Positions 27,820 to 37,198 of a stretch of DNA of 64,000 nt are shown in pieces (the first letter of the stretch is position 1; every line of letters begins with the position of its first letter). This stretch comes from an uncultured Leptolyngbyaceae cyanobacterium. GTDB lineage: Bacteria > Cyanobacteriota > Cyanobacteriia > Leptolyngbyales > Leptolyngbyaceae. The translations under genes and the position numbers were made by a program. Under the pieces are notes generated by a model, which did no database searches, was not told the origin of the DNA, and saw only the letters and a program-made list of their open reading frames with translations. The stretch is from assembly GCA_938023035.1 (NCBI GenBank), contig CALIDI010000014.1:1-64000 (forward strand), written 5' to 3'.

Positions 27820-29199
27820 ATGGCGAAGTCAGCCGCCCTGCCCGCGATCGCTCTTGCTCTGGCTTTTTGCCTGTGTGCGGAGCTAACCATTTTAGGGATT
27901 GACAAGTTTCATTACATTCAAGCGGGGGGTGCCAAGTTTGCGACATTTCCCCACCTTGCGGCTCAACTGAGGATTGGTGGTCTCTACAGTCTGTTACAAC
28001 TGGTGTACTTTAGGTGGCTCTGGCAAGCCCCAACGATGCGCTGGGGCACTTCCTGGAAGGACTGTCTACGCCAGAGTGCTCCCTTCGTTCTGTTAGGTTT
28101 TTTAGCCTATCCCCTGGGCAACGATGGGTATCTCTATCTCCACTCCGGTTTAATGAATTTAGCGGGAGTCAACCCCTTCATCACCCCAGCGGCGGCCTTT
28201 ATCAGTCGGCTTTCTCCCTTTGTTGACTGGGGTCAGACATCGACCTATGGGCCTTGTTCACAACTACTGTTTAGTATGGCGGCGATCGCGGTTCCCATTC
28301 ATCCATTGTTGGGGATTTACCTGTTTAAGGGGTTATGTGGAGGGCTGCATCTACTCAACGGTTATCTGGTGTGGCAATTACACGACTCTGAAGAACACAA
28401 GTGGTGGGCGATCGCCTATCTGGTCAATCCACTCTTGCTGATGGAGCAGGTTGGCTCTGGGCATGTGGATGTACTCGTCAGCAGTAGTTTTCTGCTCCTG
28501 GCAAGCTTGTTGCGCAGTCAGCACTATGTTCTGGTCTTTTGGGTCGTGTGGGCCGGTTTTTTGGCAAAAACGCTACCTATTTTGTGGCTCCCCTTGGTCG
28601 TGGTGTTTCTTCTTCGACAGCGGTGCTGGAGCCAATGCCTGGTAGGTCTGGGGCTTTCTTGCTTGCTGCTGGTCGATCTAGCACTGACCATTTTACCCAC
28701 CTTAGAAGCGTGGCGCAGTCTGCTCAATCCAGGGGTCGTTGGGCAGTATCGGGCTTCGCTACATGAATTTGTGCAATTCAGCTTGAATGTGATCCAGGGG
28801 GTAATGGCGCATCCCCTGGCGCTGGCGGAGGAGCGATCGCTCTTACAACGGGCCAGTCAATACCTGACGGGTAGTTATCTCCTGATTTACACCTGGTTTC
28901 TACTCCACAGCTTAATGCAGCCAGTCTACAAGCGGCCCCATTTGCTCAGTGATATCGGTTGGGTCACTCTGATTCTTTTTTGGGTTGCCATCCCCTGGGT
29001 CATGCCCTGGTATGCCTCTAGCGTGATCACGATCGCCGTTGTTTCGCCCTGCGATCGGCTGCGCTGGGCCAGCTTTGCCTATAGCTTTACCAGTACGCTG
29101 CAATATCTGCTCCACGGCTTTCCGGGGCTGAATAGTTTGATTATGATTGGGGTGCCGCTACTGGTGTTACTCCTGCGACCAAGGCCACTAACGGCGTAG
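27820..29199 (+). CDS. Polytopic membrane protein, GT-C/GT87-like glycosyltransferase candidate
   Basis: A 459-residue protein with about ten or more hydrophobic helices. A loop after the second or third helix carries PLGNDGYLYLHSGLMNLAGV and TSTYGPCSQLL. Later come YLVNPLLLMEQVGSGHVDVL and WVAIPWVMPWYASSV. The acidic residue in an early loop and the NP..L..GH(V/N)D pattern are typical of polyprenol-phosphate-mannose-dependent GT87-type transferases, which act on the outer face of the membrane. This is inference from layout rather than firm homology. The last 12 bases overlap the 3' end of murJ, which is convergent. Confidence 0.7.
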   Translation: MAKSAALPAIALALAFCLCAELTILGIDKFHYIQAGGAKFATFPHLAAQLRIGGLYSLLQLVYFRWLWQAPTMRWGTSWKDCLRQSAPFVLLGFLAYPLGNDGYLYLHSGLMNLAGVNPFITPAAAFISRLSPFVDWGQTSTYGPCSQLLFSMAAIAVPIHPLLGIYLFKGLCGGLHLLNGYLVWQLHDSEEHKWWAIAYLVNPLLLMEQVGSGHVDVLVSSSFLLLASLLRSQHYVLVFWVVWAGFLAKTLPILWLPLVVVFLLRQRCWSQCLVGLGLSCLLLVDLALTILPTLEAWRSLLNPGVVGQYRASLHEFVQFSLNVIQGVMAHPLALAEERSLLQRASQYLTGSYLLIYTWFLLHSLMQPVYKRPHLLSDIGWVTLILFWVAIPWVMPWYASSVITIAVVSPCDRLRWASFAYSFTSTLQYLLHGFPGLNSLIMIGVPLLVLLLRPRPLTA

Positions 29200-30891
29200 C
29201 AGCTTTTGCCGGAGCCGCACGGCAAACTGGTTCACCTCAGGCAGCTTGAGTTGAAACGCCATCACTCCATAGACGAGCAACCCCACCGTACCCGCGGTCG
29301 CCAATTGTAACAGCAACACCCCCAGCCCCCTGGAGCCTAGCCACTGTTCACTCAGATGCAATGCTCCCCAGCTTGTCAACCCGGCCACCCCACTGGCGAT
29401 CGCCAATCCTCCAATGGGGACACTCCAACCAAGGAGGGGCAGACCTCCCAAGCGACGATGCAAAATCAGCAGCAGCACCACCAGAGAAACGACATTAACG
29501 CCCACAGTTGCCAGCACCAGCCCCGGGGCGCCAAAGGGTAAAAGCAAGTAATCCAGCAAAGCATTTAAGAAAATATTGACCACGCTAATGCGAAAGGGGG
29601 TGTCCCCATCGCCCAAGCCATAAAAGACGCGCACAGCAACATCGCGCCCCAGATAAACAAACATGCCAACGGCATAGGCTATCAACACAGACGCGGTCAG
29701 ATAGGCATCCTCTAGTCGAAAGGCATAACGCTCGTACACCACCCGCGAGATTGGTACTGCCAGCACAATCATCAGCGCACTCATGGGTAGCATCGTCAAT
29801 GCCGTCATCAATAACCCCTGGCGAATCCGTAATTTCAGCTCGGGCCAGTTGTCTGGAGTAGACAACCGGGAAAAGAGGGGCATCAGGGGCACCAGAATCA
29901 TATTAGAGAGAATACCTACCGGAGTTTGTACTAAGAGTCCGGCGTAGCCCATGGCCGAAACTGCGGCGGCGGCATTGGGAATAAAGGAAGCAAAAAATAA
30001 GTCTGTCCAGACATTAATTTGCATCATGCCGGAGGAAAAGGTTGCCGGCCCCATCACCCGGATCACCTCCTGCACCTCAGGCTGGCGAAAATTAAAGCGG
30101 GGGCGAAACCCTCCTAGACCTGCTTTCCACTGGGCTGGAAGTTGCATTAACCACTGCAACACTCCACCTGCCAGGGTTGACCAAGCTAAAACAACGCCGC
30201 CCAGCATCGCGTTTTCCGGTAGGCTGATTTTCTCACCCAGATAAAGGGCTAGCCCCCCTAGGCCTATCAGAACAGTGAGGCTAGAAAAGATTGGGCTGAG
30301 GGACGGCAGCCAGTAGAGATCGGCGGCATTCAGCGCCCCAAAACCGATGCCAATTAACCCCGCCAATATTGCCATGGGTGCCATGATCCGGAGTTGCTGA
30401 ATGGCAATTTCGCGGGTAACTTGTAGAGTTTGATAGGCGGCGATCGCCTGCTCCGCCGTAAGGTTCCCTTCTGCCTGCACCTGCGCTGGGGTGAGAAATA
30501 GCCCTGGTGCAATCAGGCGAGTCATTGGCTCTGCAAACACAATCAACAACAGCGTCACGACCAGCAAAATGCCACACACCAGGGTAGAAATACTTTCTAG
30601 GATGGGGGCTGCTTCCTCGCGTTTGCGTTTGGCCAACACACTGACAATAGCACTATGAAAAGGGCCGTTGATGCCCCCCAGCAGGATCAGCAAAAAGCCC
30701 GGAATCACGTAGGAGAAGTTGTAAGCCCCAAAGGCTGGCCCTACACCAAAAGCTGCCGCAATTGCCTGCTGGCGGAAAAGACCAAACAGTTTACTGATCA
30801 GGGTGGCGATCGCCACAATCGTGGCAATTCCCATTAGTGATCGGGCCGCTCGGCGGCGATTTTCGGGAGGGGTCGGGTTCGCTTCAGACAC
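29188..30891 (-). CDS. murJ: Lipid II flippase MurJ
   Basis: About 567 residues with roughly 14 predicted membrane helices. The MurJ/MviN marks are LISKLFGLFRQQAIAAAFGV in the first helix and GPFHSAIVSVLAKRKREE in the first cytoplasmic loop; a later segment reads VRVFYGLGDGDTPFRISVV. The protein flips lipid II across the plasma membrane for peptidoglycan growth. Two starts are possible: GTG 30891 (MSEANPTPPEN) and ATG 30918, which adds nine residues. I favour 30891, but neither has a clear ribosome site. It is divergent from hemC with 0.4 kb between them. Confidence 0.92.
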   Translation of the reverse strand: MSEANPTPPENRRRAARSLMGIATIVAIATLISKLFGLFRQQAIAAAFGVGPAFGAYNFSYVIPGFLLILLGGINGPFHSAIVSVLAKRKREEAAPILESISTLVCGILLVVTLLLIVFAEPMTRLIAPGLFLTPAQVQAEGNLTAEQAIAAYQTLQVTREIAIQQLRIMAPMAILAGLIGIGFGALNAADLYWLPSLSPIFSSLTVLIGLGGLALYLGEKISLPENAMLGGVVLAWSTLAGGVLQWLMQLPAQWKAGLGGFRPRFNFRQPEVQEVIRVMGPATFSSGMMQINVWTDLFFASFIPNAAAAVSAMGYAGLLVQTPVGILSNMILVPLMPLFSRLSTPDNWPELKLRIRQGLLMTALTMLPMSALMIVLAVPISRVVYERYAFRLEDAYLTASVLIAYAVGMFVYLGRDVAVRVFYGLGDGDTPFRISVVNIFLNALLDYLLLPFGAPGLVLATVGVNVVSLVVLLLILHRRLGGLPLLGWSVPIGGLAIASGVAGLTSWGALHLSEQWLGSRGLGVLLLQLATAGTVGLLVYGVMAFQLKLPEVNQFAVRLRQKLLRR

Positions 30892-31070
30892 AGCGCATCT
30901 TGGATGAATTGGCTTCAACTATTTAACCGTAGAAAGAAGCGAAAAGCTTGCAGCCCGCCACCGAGATTGGCGACTGATGGAGTATCGCGATCGCCAGCTT
31001 ACTGAATACACCAGGGTTAAGGGCATCTAGATGCGCCAACCCCCCACCAAAGACTTCACCCCTGCAACGC

Positions 31071-31106
31071 TCTTTCCTCTCTTCTCTCTTCTCTTTTCTC
31101 TCTCCT
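31071..31106 (+). repeat. Homopyrimidine tract between murJ and hemC
   Basis: Thirty-six consecutive C/T bases made of TCTT, CTCT and TTTT units, in the divergent murJ-hemC spacer. Such tracts can form triplex DNA or arise by slippage. Confidence 0.6.
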
Positions 31107-31302
31107 AGTTCGGCAAAACAACGAACTGGCAGAATAAACAAGCGTTGAAGTCATAGAGGCCAGAGGTGGTTTAGATGAGACAACTTCATCATCTGTAACA
31201 GTCTTAGCTCGATTTCGCACTCTGCTCAGCGACCCACTACGGTAATGTGGGTAGAGTGACTTTACCCGCATGGTTTTCCTTCCTAGTTTTCTTTTCTAAA
31301 GT

Positions 31303-32283
31303 ATGACCCTGACCGCATCCCCTGAAACGGCTTCCTCAACTCGCATTATTCGGATTGGCTCTCGTAAAAGCCAGCTTGCCCTGGTGCAAACTCACTGGGT
31401 GCAGGCAGAGCTGCAAAAAGCCTTCCCTAATCGCACCTTTGAAGTCCACACAATGAGCACCCAGGGAGACAAGATTCTGGATGTAGCTCTGGCAAAAATC
31501 GGCGATAAGGGCCTGTTTACCAAAGAGCTAGAAGTTGGGATGCTCGCTGGGGAAATCGACTTTGCCGTTCACTCCCTTAAGGATTTACCGACGCGCTTGC
31601 CAGAGGGTCTGGTGCTGGGATGTGTGACAGAGCGCGAAAACCCTGCCGATGCCCTGGTGGTACACCCTCAACATCGGGATAAACAGCTAGATACTCTGCC
31701 AGCGGGAGCCGTAGTGGGTACGTCTTCTCTGCGGCGTTTGGCTCAACTGCGGCATTACTATCCCCATCTCGTGTTTAAGGATGTGCGGGGCAATCTCAAT
31801 ACCCGCCTGGCTAAGTTAGATGCCGGGGAGTATGATGCCTTGATTTTGGCGGTAGCGGGCTTGCAGCGTTTGGGCATGGGCGATCGCGTCCATCAAGTAA
31901 TTCCTGCCGAGGTGTCGCTCCATGCTGTGGGGCAGGGCGCTTTGGGAATCGAGTGCCGCGCTGATGATGAGGAGGTATTAGAACTCCTACAAGCCTTGCA
32001 ACACCCGGAGACAGCAGCCCGTTGTTATGCTGAACGGGCCTTTCTGCGAGATCTGGAAGGAGGTTGCCAGGTTCCAATTGGAGTTGACACCACAATTACA
32101 GACAACACCCTCACACTCAAGGGAGTTGTGGCCAGTCTAGATGGCCAAACCCTGGTAAAGGATAGTGTCTCTGGCCCGGTGAGTGAAGCGGAGAGCCTTG
32201 GCACAGCCTTAGCCCAAAAGCTGCGCCAGCAGGGTGCGCAATCGATTCTAGATGAGATTTTTGCCACCCTGGAACGAGGATAA
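31303..32283 (+). CDS. hemC: Hydroxymethylbilane synthase (porphobilinogen deaminase)
   Basis: A 326-residue enzyme that joins four porphobilinogens into hydroxymethylbilane for heme and chlorophyll. Seen are [15 protein letters not shown], the active-site loop [12 protein letters not shown] with the catalytic Asp and Lys, and [27 protein letters not shown] follows, and the cofactor cysteine is in [10 protein letters not shown]. The length is normal for cyanobacteria. The start ATG 31303 follows AAAG. It forms its own unit, with pyrH-frr convergent downstream after a 0.7-kb spacer. Confidence 0.97.
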   Translation: MTLTASPETASSTRIIRIGSRKSQLALVQTHWVQAELQKAFPNRTFEVHTMSTQGDKILDVALAKIGDKGLFTKELEVGMLAGEIDFAVHSLKDLPTRLPEGLVLGCVTERENPADALVVHPQHRDKQLDTLPAGAVVGTSSLRRLAQLRHYYPHLVFKDVRGNLNTRLAKLDAGEYDALILAVAGLQRLGMGDRVHQVIPAEVSLHAVGQGALGIECRADDEEVLELLQALQHPETAARCYAERAFLRDLEGGCQVPIGVDTTITDNTLTLKGVVASLDGQTLVKDSVSGPVSEAESLGTALAQKLRQQGAQSILDEIFATLERG

Positions 32284-32359
32284 TTTGGCGCGGACTTATT
32301 CACTCCCTCATAATCTACGCCCTCATACAGGACGTGTTGCCGCATCTGGAGATGAATCA

Positions 32360-32480
32360 GCATTAACCCTCACCTTAGCTCTAGCCCAAAGGGAAAGAAA
32401 ACAGAATTTTTAGCACCCTTCTTTCCCTTGGAGAAGGGCATACCCCTGACAGATATTCAAGAGAAAGGAGGTGAAGACAC
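32360..32480 (+). repeat. Dispersed repeat shared with 39.1-39.2 kb
   Basis: The segment runs from CCCTCACCTTAGCTCTAGCC through TTCCCTTGGAGAAGGG to ATTCAAGAGAAAGGAGGTGA. It shares order and wording with 39105-39232, which ends ATTCAAGAAAAGGGTGAGGG. It is non-coding. Confidence 0.45.
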
Positions 32481-32906
32481 TTCATCCCTCCGTTAAGCAA
32501 CGCCCCCCATACAGAGGGCGTCCAAGCTTGATCGTTCTAGTTCTATGAGAGCGTCAGGCAGAAACGAGGTTTCCAGGGTAAAACCTCGTTCAACTTCGAT
32601 TACACCTCACCAGTACAGCAGCGTAGTTCAAACCACAATCCCACAGCAGGATGATTGAGTAAAGTCTGCCCGTCTAGTGATCTGCTAAGCCTATCAATCA
32701 GGGTGGTATTCTCACAAGCAAGTCAAGTGCTTCCAGAAAGGCCAGTCCCAAAATCAAGACTTACCACAAATCAAGGCTTACCACTGCACTAGGTTAACCC
32801 GTGATTCCATTCACACCCTGATTGACTGACAAAAACTAGGCACCGGGCGGTCGAAACTGTTGCGACATCAACGCAGTCGGCCTGCGTCAGATCTCTACCC
32901 TTACCG

Positions 32907-32928
32907 AAAACCTGCGTAGGCGGGTTTT
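32907..32928 (-). terminator. Terminator candidate for pyrH-frr
   Basis: Read on the minus strand, AAAACCCGC, loop CTAC, then GCAGGTTTT forms a 9-bp stem (one wobble pair) ending in four T, about 85 bases after the frr stop. Confidence 0.5.
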
Positions 32929-33014
32929 GCCTCTGTAGGCACGGCTTCGAGCCGCCAGCAAGAAAAGTTTTGTCAGTCAGCAAACATTCGCACCTCACTA
33001 AAAGGGGGAAAGGC

Positions 33015-33563
33015 CTAGACGGTAGTGATGTCTTTTTCTTTTTCTGCTAATAGCTCTTCGATTTTGACTGTGTACTTGTCGGTCAGTTTTTGAATTTTGT
33101 CTTGGAGATCCTTTGACTGATCCTCAGACAATTCCCCCGCTTTTTCTTGTTTGCGTACACTATCTACTGCATCCCGGCGAATATTCCGCACAGAGACCTT
33201 GCCCTCTTCAGCGTACTTCGCGGCCAGCTTCACCAGTTCTTTGCGGCGATCGCTGGTCAAGGGTGGAATATTCAGCCGAATCACGACCCCGTCATTGCTT
33301 GGTGTCAGGCCCAAATCAGACATCGAGATGGCTTTCTCAATCAGATTTAAGCTGCCCTTATCAAAGGGCTGAATGACAATTGTGCTAGCATCCGGGGTGC
33401 TAATGTTGGCTAGCGACTTCAGGGGCGTGGGCGCTCCGTAGTACTCAACCGTCACCTTATCGAGCAGTGAGGGGTTGGCTCGCCCAGTCCGAATCGTATT
33501 AAACGCCCGCTGAGTTGCCTCAACCGACTTTGACATGTGGTCTTCTACATCAGCTAACTTCAC
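33015..33563 (-). CDS. frr: Ribosome recycling factor
   Basis: A 182-residue factor that splits the post-termination ribosome with EF-G. Recognisable parts are [36 protein letters not shown] and [20 protein letters not shown], followed by the helical C terminus with [22 protein letters not shown] 33563 is chosen because GGGAGG lies about 5 bases upstream and the resulting length fits the family. An earlier frame start at 33578 is less likely. The gene overlaps the pyrH stop by 14 bases, the classic pyrH-frr operon. Confidence 0.96.
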   Translation of the reverse strand: MKLADVEDHMSKSVEATQRAFNTIRTGRANPSLLDKVTVEYYGAPTPLKSLANISTPDASTIVIQPFDKGSLNLIEKAISMSDLGLTPSNDGVVIRLNIPPLTSDRRKELVKLAAKYAEEGKVSVRNIRRDAVDSVRKQEKAGELSEDQSKDLQDKIQKLTDKYTVKIEELLAEKEKDITTV

Positions 33564-34278
33564 AAGAACCTCCCACAAGCGTTCCTATCGGGTCACCCAT
33601 CACCGCTCGCTTGACATTACCTCTTACATTCAAATCAAACACGATGATGGGAATATTGTTGTCCTTACATAAGGATATGGCAGTACTGTCCATCACCCGC
33701 AAATCTTGCGTCAGAATATGTCCATAGGTGAGGGTCTGATAGCGCTTCGCGTCTGGATTTTTGCTGGGGTCAGAGTCATAGACTCCATCTACTTTCGTGG
33801 CCTTAAACAACACATCGGCACCGATCTCCGCCGCACGCAGGGCAGCCGTCGTATCGGTTGTAAAAAAGGGATTGCCTGACCCCGCGCCAAAAATCACCAC
33901 CCTCCCTTTTTCTAGATGGCGCATTGCCCGTCGCCGGATATAAGGCTCGGCAACCTCCTGCATGGAGATCGCTGTTTGCACCCGAGTAGGTACATTGGCC
34001 CGTTCCAGTGCATCTTGCAGAGTCATGGCATTCATCACTGTGGCGATCATGCCAATATAGTCGGCGGTTGCCCGATCCATGCCAGAGGCCGCCCCCTTCA
34101 CTCCACGAAAAATGTTACCGCCACCGACCACAATTGCCACCTGAACACCACTGGCAACCACATCGGCCACTTCTTGGGCAATACTGGTAACCACCGCCGG
34201 GTCAATGCCGTAGGAAAGTTCACCCATGAGGGCTTCGCCACTTAATTTCAGCAGAACTCGCTGGTATGTTAATCCCAT
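33550..34278 (-). CDS. pyrH: UMP kinase
   Basis: A 242-residue amino-acid-kinase-fold enzyme making UDP from UMP. Marks are [64 protein letters not shown] and [19 protein letters not shown]. The length is normal. The end overlaps frr by 14 bases. It is divergent from the methyltransferase gene (125-base spacer), where its promoter must lie. Confidence 0.97.
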   Translation of the reverse strand: MGLTYQRVLLKLSGEALMGELSYGIDPAVVTSIAQEVADVVASGVQVAIVVGGGNIFRGVKGAASGMDRATADYIGMIATVMNAMTLQDALERANVPTRVQTAISMQEVAEPYIRRRAMRHLEKGRVVIFGAGSGNPFFTTDTTAALRAAEIGADVLFKATKVDGVYDSDPSKNPDAKRYQTLTYGHILTQDLRVMDSTAISLCKDNNIPIIVFDLNVRGNVKRAVMGDPIGTLVGGSCEVS

Positions 34279-34403
34279 GCAGTGATGACTTGAATGAAGA
34301 ATAATGTGAATCTGGTTCCAATCTAAAATACTCCCTGGCCAGACCAGTCAGCAAGCCAGTTTGTTTCTCCTTTATCACTTTCTCGTTGGGGGCTTCCGGA
34401 AAA

Positions 34404-35048
34404 ATGACCACCATTCTGCGCGATTGGAGCTATCAACACCAGTGGCTTTATGATACCGTTTCCTGGTTTGCGACTTTGAGCGTGGGGGGTGCACAGAAGT
34501 TTCGTCAACTACCTCTGACCGGGTTAGTCATTCGACCTGAGACCCAAATACTGGATCTTTGCTGTGGGTCTGGGCAAACGACACGCCTCTTGTTGCAATA
34601 CTCCCAGCAGGTAACTGGGCTGGATGCCTCGCCTAAAGCGTTGGAGCGGGCACGTCAACAGGCACCGGCTGCGACCTATGTCGAAGCGTTTGCGGAGCAA
34701 ATGCCCTTCGCCGACCATACGTTTGACTTGGTGCATAGCAGTGCTGCCATGCATGAGATGGCTCCCAATCAGCTTCAACAAATCTTTAAGGAAGTTTATC
34801 GCGTGCTAAAGCCAGGGGGCATCTTCGCTATGGTTGATATCCATCGGGCAAACAATCTCTGGATGGGGGTTGGCCTGGCGGTGTTTATCACATTGTTTGA
34901 GACCGAGACTGCCTGGCAGTTATTAGCGACAGATTTGCCGCAACAACTGGCCAAAATCGGCTTCCAGCCGGTGCAGCAATGGTTCTATGCGGGCAAAAGT
35001 GTTCAGGTGATTCAAGCGGTAAAGCCGTCGCGCTCAGATGCCGCATGA
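34404..35048 (+). CDS. Class I SAM-dependent methyltransferase
   Basis: About 214 residues. Motif I is ILDLCCGSGQTTRLLL, followed by the acidic end of strand 2 in VTGLDASPKALERARQQ. Motif post-I is in FDLVHSSAAMHEM, and the segment EVYRVLKPGGIFAMVDIHR is typical of UbiE/MenG-like and small-molecule methyltransferases (Methyltransf_11). The substrate is unknown; membrane-lipid or quinone methylation is only a guess. The ATG at 34404 is preferred to an upstream TTG (34386), since homology starts close to MTTILRDWSYQHQ. Confidence 0.88.
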   Translation: MTTILRDWSYQHQWLYDTVSWFATLSVGGAQKFRQLPLTGLVIRPETQILDLCCGSGQTTRLLLQYSQQVTGLDASPKALERARQQAPAATYVEAFAEQMPFADHTFDLVHSSAAMHEMAPNQLQQIFKEVYRVLKPGGIFAMVDIHRANNLWMGVGLAVFITLFETETAWQLLATDLPQQLAKIGFQPVQQWFYAGKSVQVIQAVKPSRSDAA

Positions 35049-35129
35049 GGTCAGGGGGTTGAGGGAGGGGTAGGCTAGCCTAGAAATTTTTGCCTTGCTG
35101 TACTAGGAGTCTAAACCGAGTTGAGTGCT

Positions 35130-36221
35130 TTATGAACTGCTGTAGGTAATGCGGGGGCTAGGGCGATCGCTCTTAATCTGTCGTGCTCGCAAGCGCTGCC
35201 GCCAATCGCGGATGGCACTAGCCCGGCGCACAAGCGGTGGCACATAGCCCGTTTCATCCCAGGTCTCAACTGGGTCTTTAACATAGGGCTTGGGGTTCAC
35301 ATTCATGCAGTGGGCCAGGCTATCTACGTAGGGTTCCAAATCTAACGCCCGCATCACATCCTGAGCAGAGCTATAGCGATCGCGGGGAGCGATCTTCAAC
35401 ATCCGACTCAACACCTTTGCAAAGTGAGGGCTGAGGGCCACCTGATCTTGCCAGCGCACTTCCCCACTCACAAATTCGTAGTCAAAATCCAGCGGTGAGC
35501 GCCCAGTCAATAGATAGAGACAGGTTATTCCCAGGGCGTAGATATCGCTCGAAAACACAGGACGAGAAGCCAACTGTTCCGGTGGTGCAAACCCAACCGT
35601 GCCGACAAACTGGGTTGAAGTATGACGGGTCGAAGCTCCGGTAACAAGCAAGTACTCTTTAACCGCCCCAAAGTCAATCAATACCAGGCGGCCATCATCC
35701 TTACAGCGGATGATGTTAGTTGGTTTGATATCGCGGTGAATCACCCGATTTTGATGCACATAGTGCAAAAGGGGTAAAAACTCCCGCAGAAACCGCTTGA
35801 CTTGGTGTTCTGAAAAGGGGCCTTTTTGCTTCAACTCCCTCACCAGAGTGACACCCCGCACATATTCCTGCACCAGGTAAAACTCACCCGCCGCTTCAAA
35901 ATAATCAAGTAACTGGGGAATCTGGGCATGGCTGCCAAGCCGACTCAGCATCTTTGCCTCTTGCTCAAATCGCTGACGCGCCCGTTGTAGGGAGGCAGTA
36001 TCATCAACTTTGGGGCAAAGTTGCTTGATGACACAGAATGGCTCTCCTGGCAAACCCTGATCGCGCACCAGAAAGGTGATGCCAAAGCCGCCTCGGCCCA
36101 GGATTTTGAGAACTTCATAGCGATCGCGAAACCGCTGTCCAGAACCGCACATCTGTGCCAGCAGCACCTCATCGACACCATGGCGATGGGCAGAAGAAAA
36201 GTCAACAACTGGAGGATTCAT
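35130..36221 (-). CDS. Serine/threonine protein kinase
   Basis: A 363-residue kinase. Its domain (about 35-300) has the glycine loop LGRGGFGITF, the lysine in CVIKQL, the catalytic loop HRDIKPTNIIR, DFGAVKEY and the APPEQL segment, all intact. The C-terminal 60 residues are charged, with no membrane helix or partner domain visible, so it is likely cytoplasmic. The wording YEVLKILGRGGFGITFLV is typical of the cyanobacterial Hanks kinases. It is a single gene, convergent with the methyltransferase gene. Confidence 0.92.
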   Translation of the reverse strand: MNPPVVDFSSAHRHGVDEVLLAQMCGSGQRFRDRYEVLKILGRGGFGITFLVRDQGLPGEPFCVIKQLCPKVDDTASLQRARQRFEQEAKMLSRLGSHAQIPQLLDYFEAAGEFYLVQEYVRGVTLVRELKQKGPFSEHQVKRFLREFLPLLHYVHQNRVIHRDIKPTNIIRCKDDGRLVLIDFGAVKEYLLVTGASTRHTSTQFVGTVGFAPPEQLASRPVFSSDIYALGITCLYLLTGRSPLDFDYEFVSGEVRWQDQVALSPHFAKVLSRMLKIAPRDRYSSAQDVMRALDLEPYVDSLAHCMNVNPKPYVKDPVETWDETGYVPPLVRRASAIRDWRQRLRARQIKSDRPSPRITYSSS

Positions 36222-36817
36222 TCAAACACCTGCGTAAGCGCTTCAGAGGCCCCATGCTCCTAGTCTAGAAAGAATCAGCTGCCACCCGATAAAATCTTTA
36301 CACTTTCTAGATGTTGAGCACCAGGTCAAGCCGATATTTCGACCCCGCGATGATAGGTATTGTGTATCAGCACTTCAGATAATGACATCCCCCATCCGGA
36401 GAATTAACCCAGGAATTCACGCAAAATTTTGACAACAACCGGCAGGAGCCACCAGGGCAGTACGGAGCAAAATTAGGACAGCCTCCAGAAAGGATAAAGT
36501 ACCTTACCACGGCAGAAACCCCCACAGTCCCTTTTGCGCCAACGCCCTAACCCACTGGCATCGCACGATACTGGCTGGGAAACCGGCCTACAAGGACAGC
36601 ATAGAGGTTTGTGAACACTAAGGGGGCCTACCTGCATGATAGGGGCTATCCCTTCTATCTATAAAAATGCTGATAATAAAATAAGCGCACCTGAATAACT
36701 CAGTGCGCTTAGTATCCCTAACCCTTTCGGTGCAACGTACCCGTTTGTTCTTGGAATTAGATTAATAGGTATTTTTGGCAGAGGGCTGTAGATTTAGATA
36801 TTCTTTAGGATTTTGGC
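36222..36817. other. Spacer between divergent kinase and ferredoxin genes
   Basis: About 0.6 kb, with no gene. The one clear structure is the hairpin at 36682-36711. The promoters of both neighbours are expected here. Confidence 0.4.
36682..36711 (-). terminator. Strong hairpin with T-rich tail on the minus strand
   Basis: TAAGCGCAC and GTGCGCTTA pair fully, extended by TGA/TCA past one bulged base, leaving a 5-base loop. On the minus strand it is followed by TTTTATTATC, like an intrinsic terminator, although no minus-strand gene lies upstream of it. It could end an antisense or small RNA, or be a remnant. Confidence 0.4.
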
Positions 36818-37057
36818 ATGAGCGTACAAATTCTATTTCTGCCAGATGAAGTTACGGTGACGGCCGAGCCAGGAGAGGCATTGCTAGCAGTCGCTGCCCG
36901 CGCTGGGATTACCATCCCTACCGGGTGCTTGATGGGGTCTTGCCATGCCTGCGAAGTGGAGCTAGACGATGGCACCAGTGTCTGTAGCTGTATTACATCC
37001 GTTCCCCTAGGGCGCGATCGCCTGACGATTAACCTCTACAGCGATCCTAATTGGTAG
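36818..37057 (+). CDS. Small [2Fe-2S] ferredoxin-like protein
   Basis: A 79-residue protein with the plant-type ferredoxin core. The first cysteines are in PTGCLMGSCHACEVEL (C-x4-C-x2-C) and the fourth lies after DDGTSV in CSCIT. It is shorter than PetF (about 97) and lacks its acidic C-terminal part, so it is more like the short ferredoxins of unknown partner. It should carry electrons in the cytoplasm. The ATG 36818 gives a normal N-terminal beta strand (SVQILFLPDEVTVTAEPGE). Confidence 0.88.
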   Translation: MSVQILFLPDEVTVTAEPGEALLAVAARAGITIPTGCLMGSCHACEVELDDGTSVCSCITSVPLGRDRLTINLYSDPNW

Positions 37058-37167
37058 CCCTCAACAGCCCTCACGAGGATCGCGAGACTGAATCGCTTCC
37101 GGTTCGTTCCTCGTCCCTTAGATCGCAATCCCGATTGGGATAACACCATGGGTTCATAGCATTGGAT

Positions 37168-37190
37168 CAGGAGGAGGCCCTATCCTCCTG
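37168..37190 (-). terminator. Hairpin just after the response regulator gene
   Basis: CAGGAGGA and TCCTCCTG pair around a 7-base loop, beginning 9 bases beyond the stop of the minus-strand regulator. There is no T run, so it may act as a 3' stabiliser rather than a classic terminator. Confidence 0.4.
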
Positions 37191-37198
37191 CACAGCCC

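Larger units (their letters stand above)
32284..33014. other. Spacer between hemC and frr with a dispersed repeat
   Basis: About 0.73 kb between convergent genes. It contains a repeat at about 32360-32480 that resembles one near 39.1 kb, and a terminator-like hairpin at 32907. No gene is convincing; a 69-codon minus-strand frame here is likely chance. Confidence 0.45.

Noticed and set aside
32789-32998. Sixty-nine-codon minus-strand frame after hemC
   Set aside because: It spans the terminator-like hairpin downstream of frr and shows no family features.
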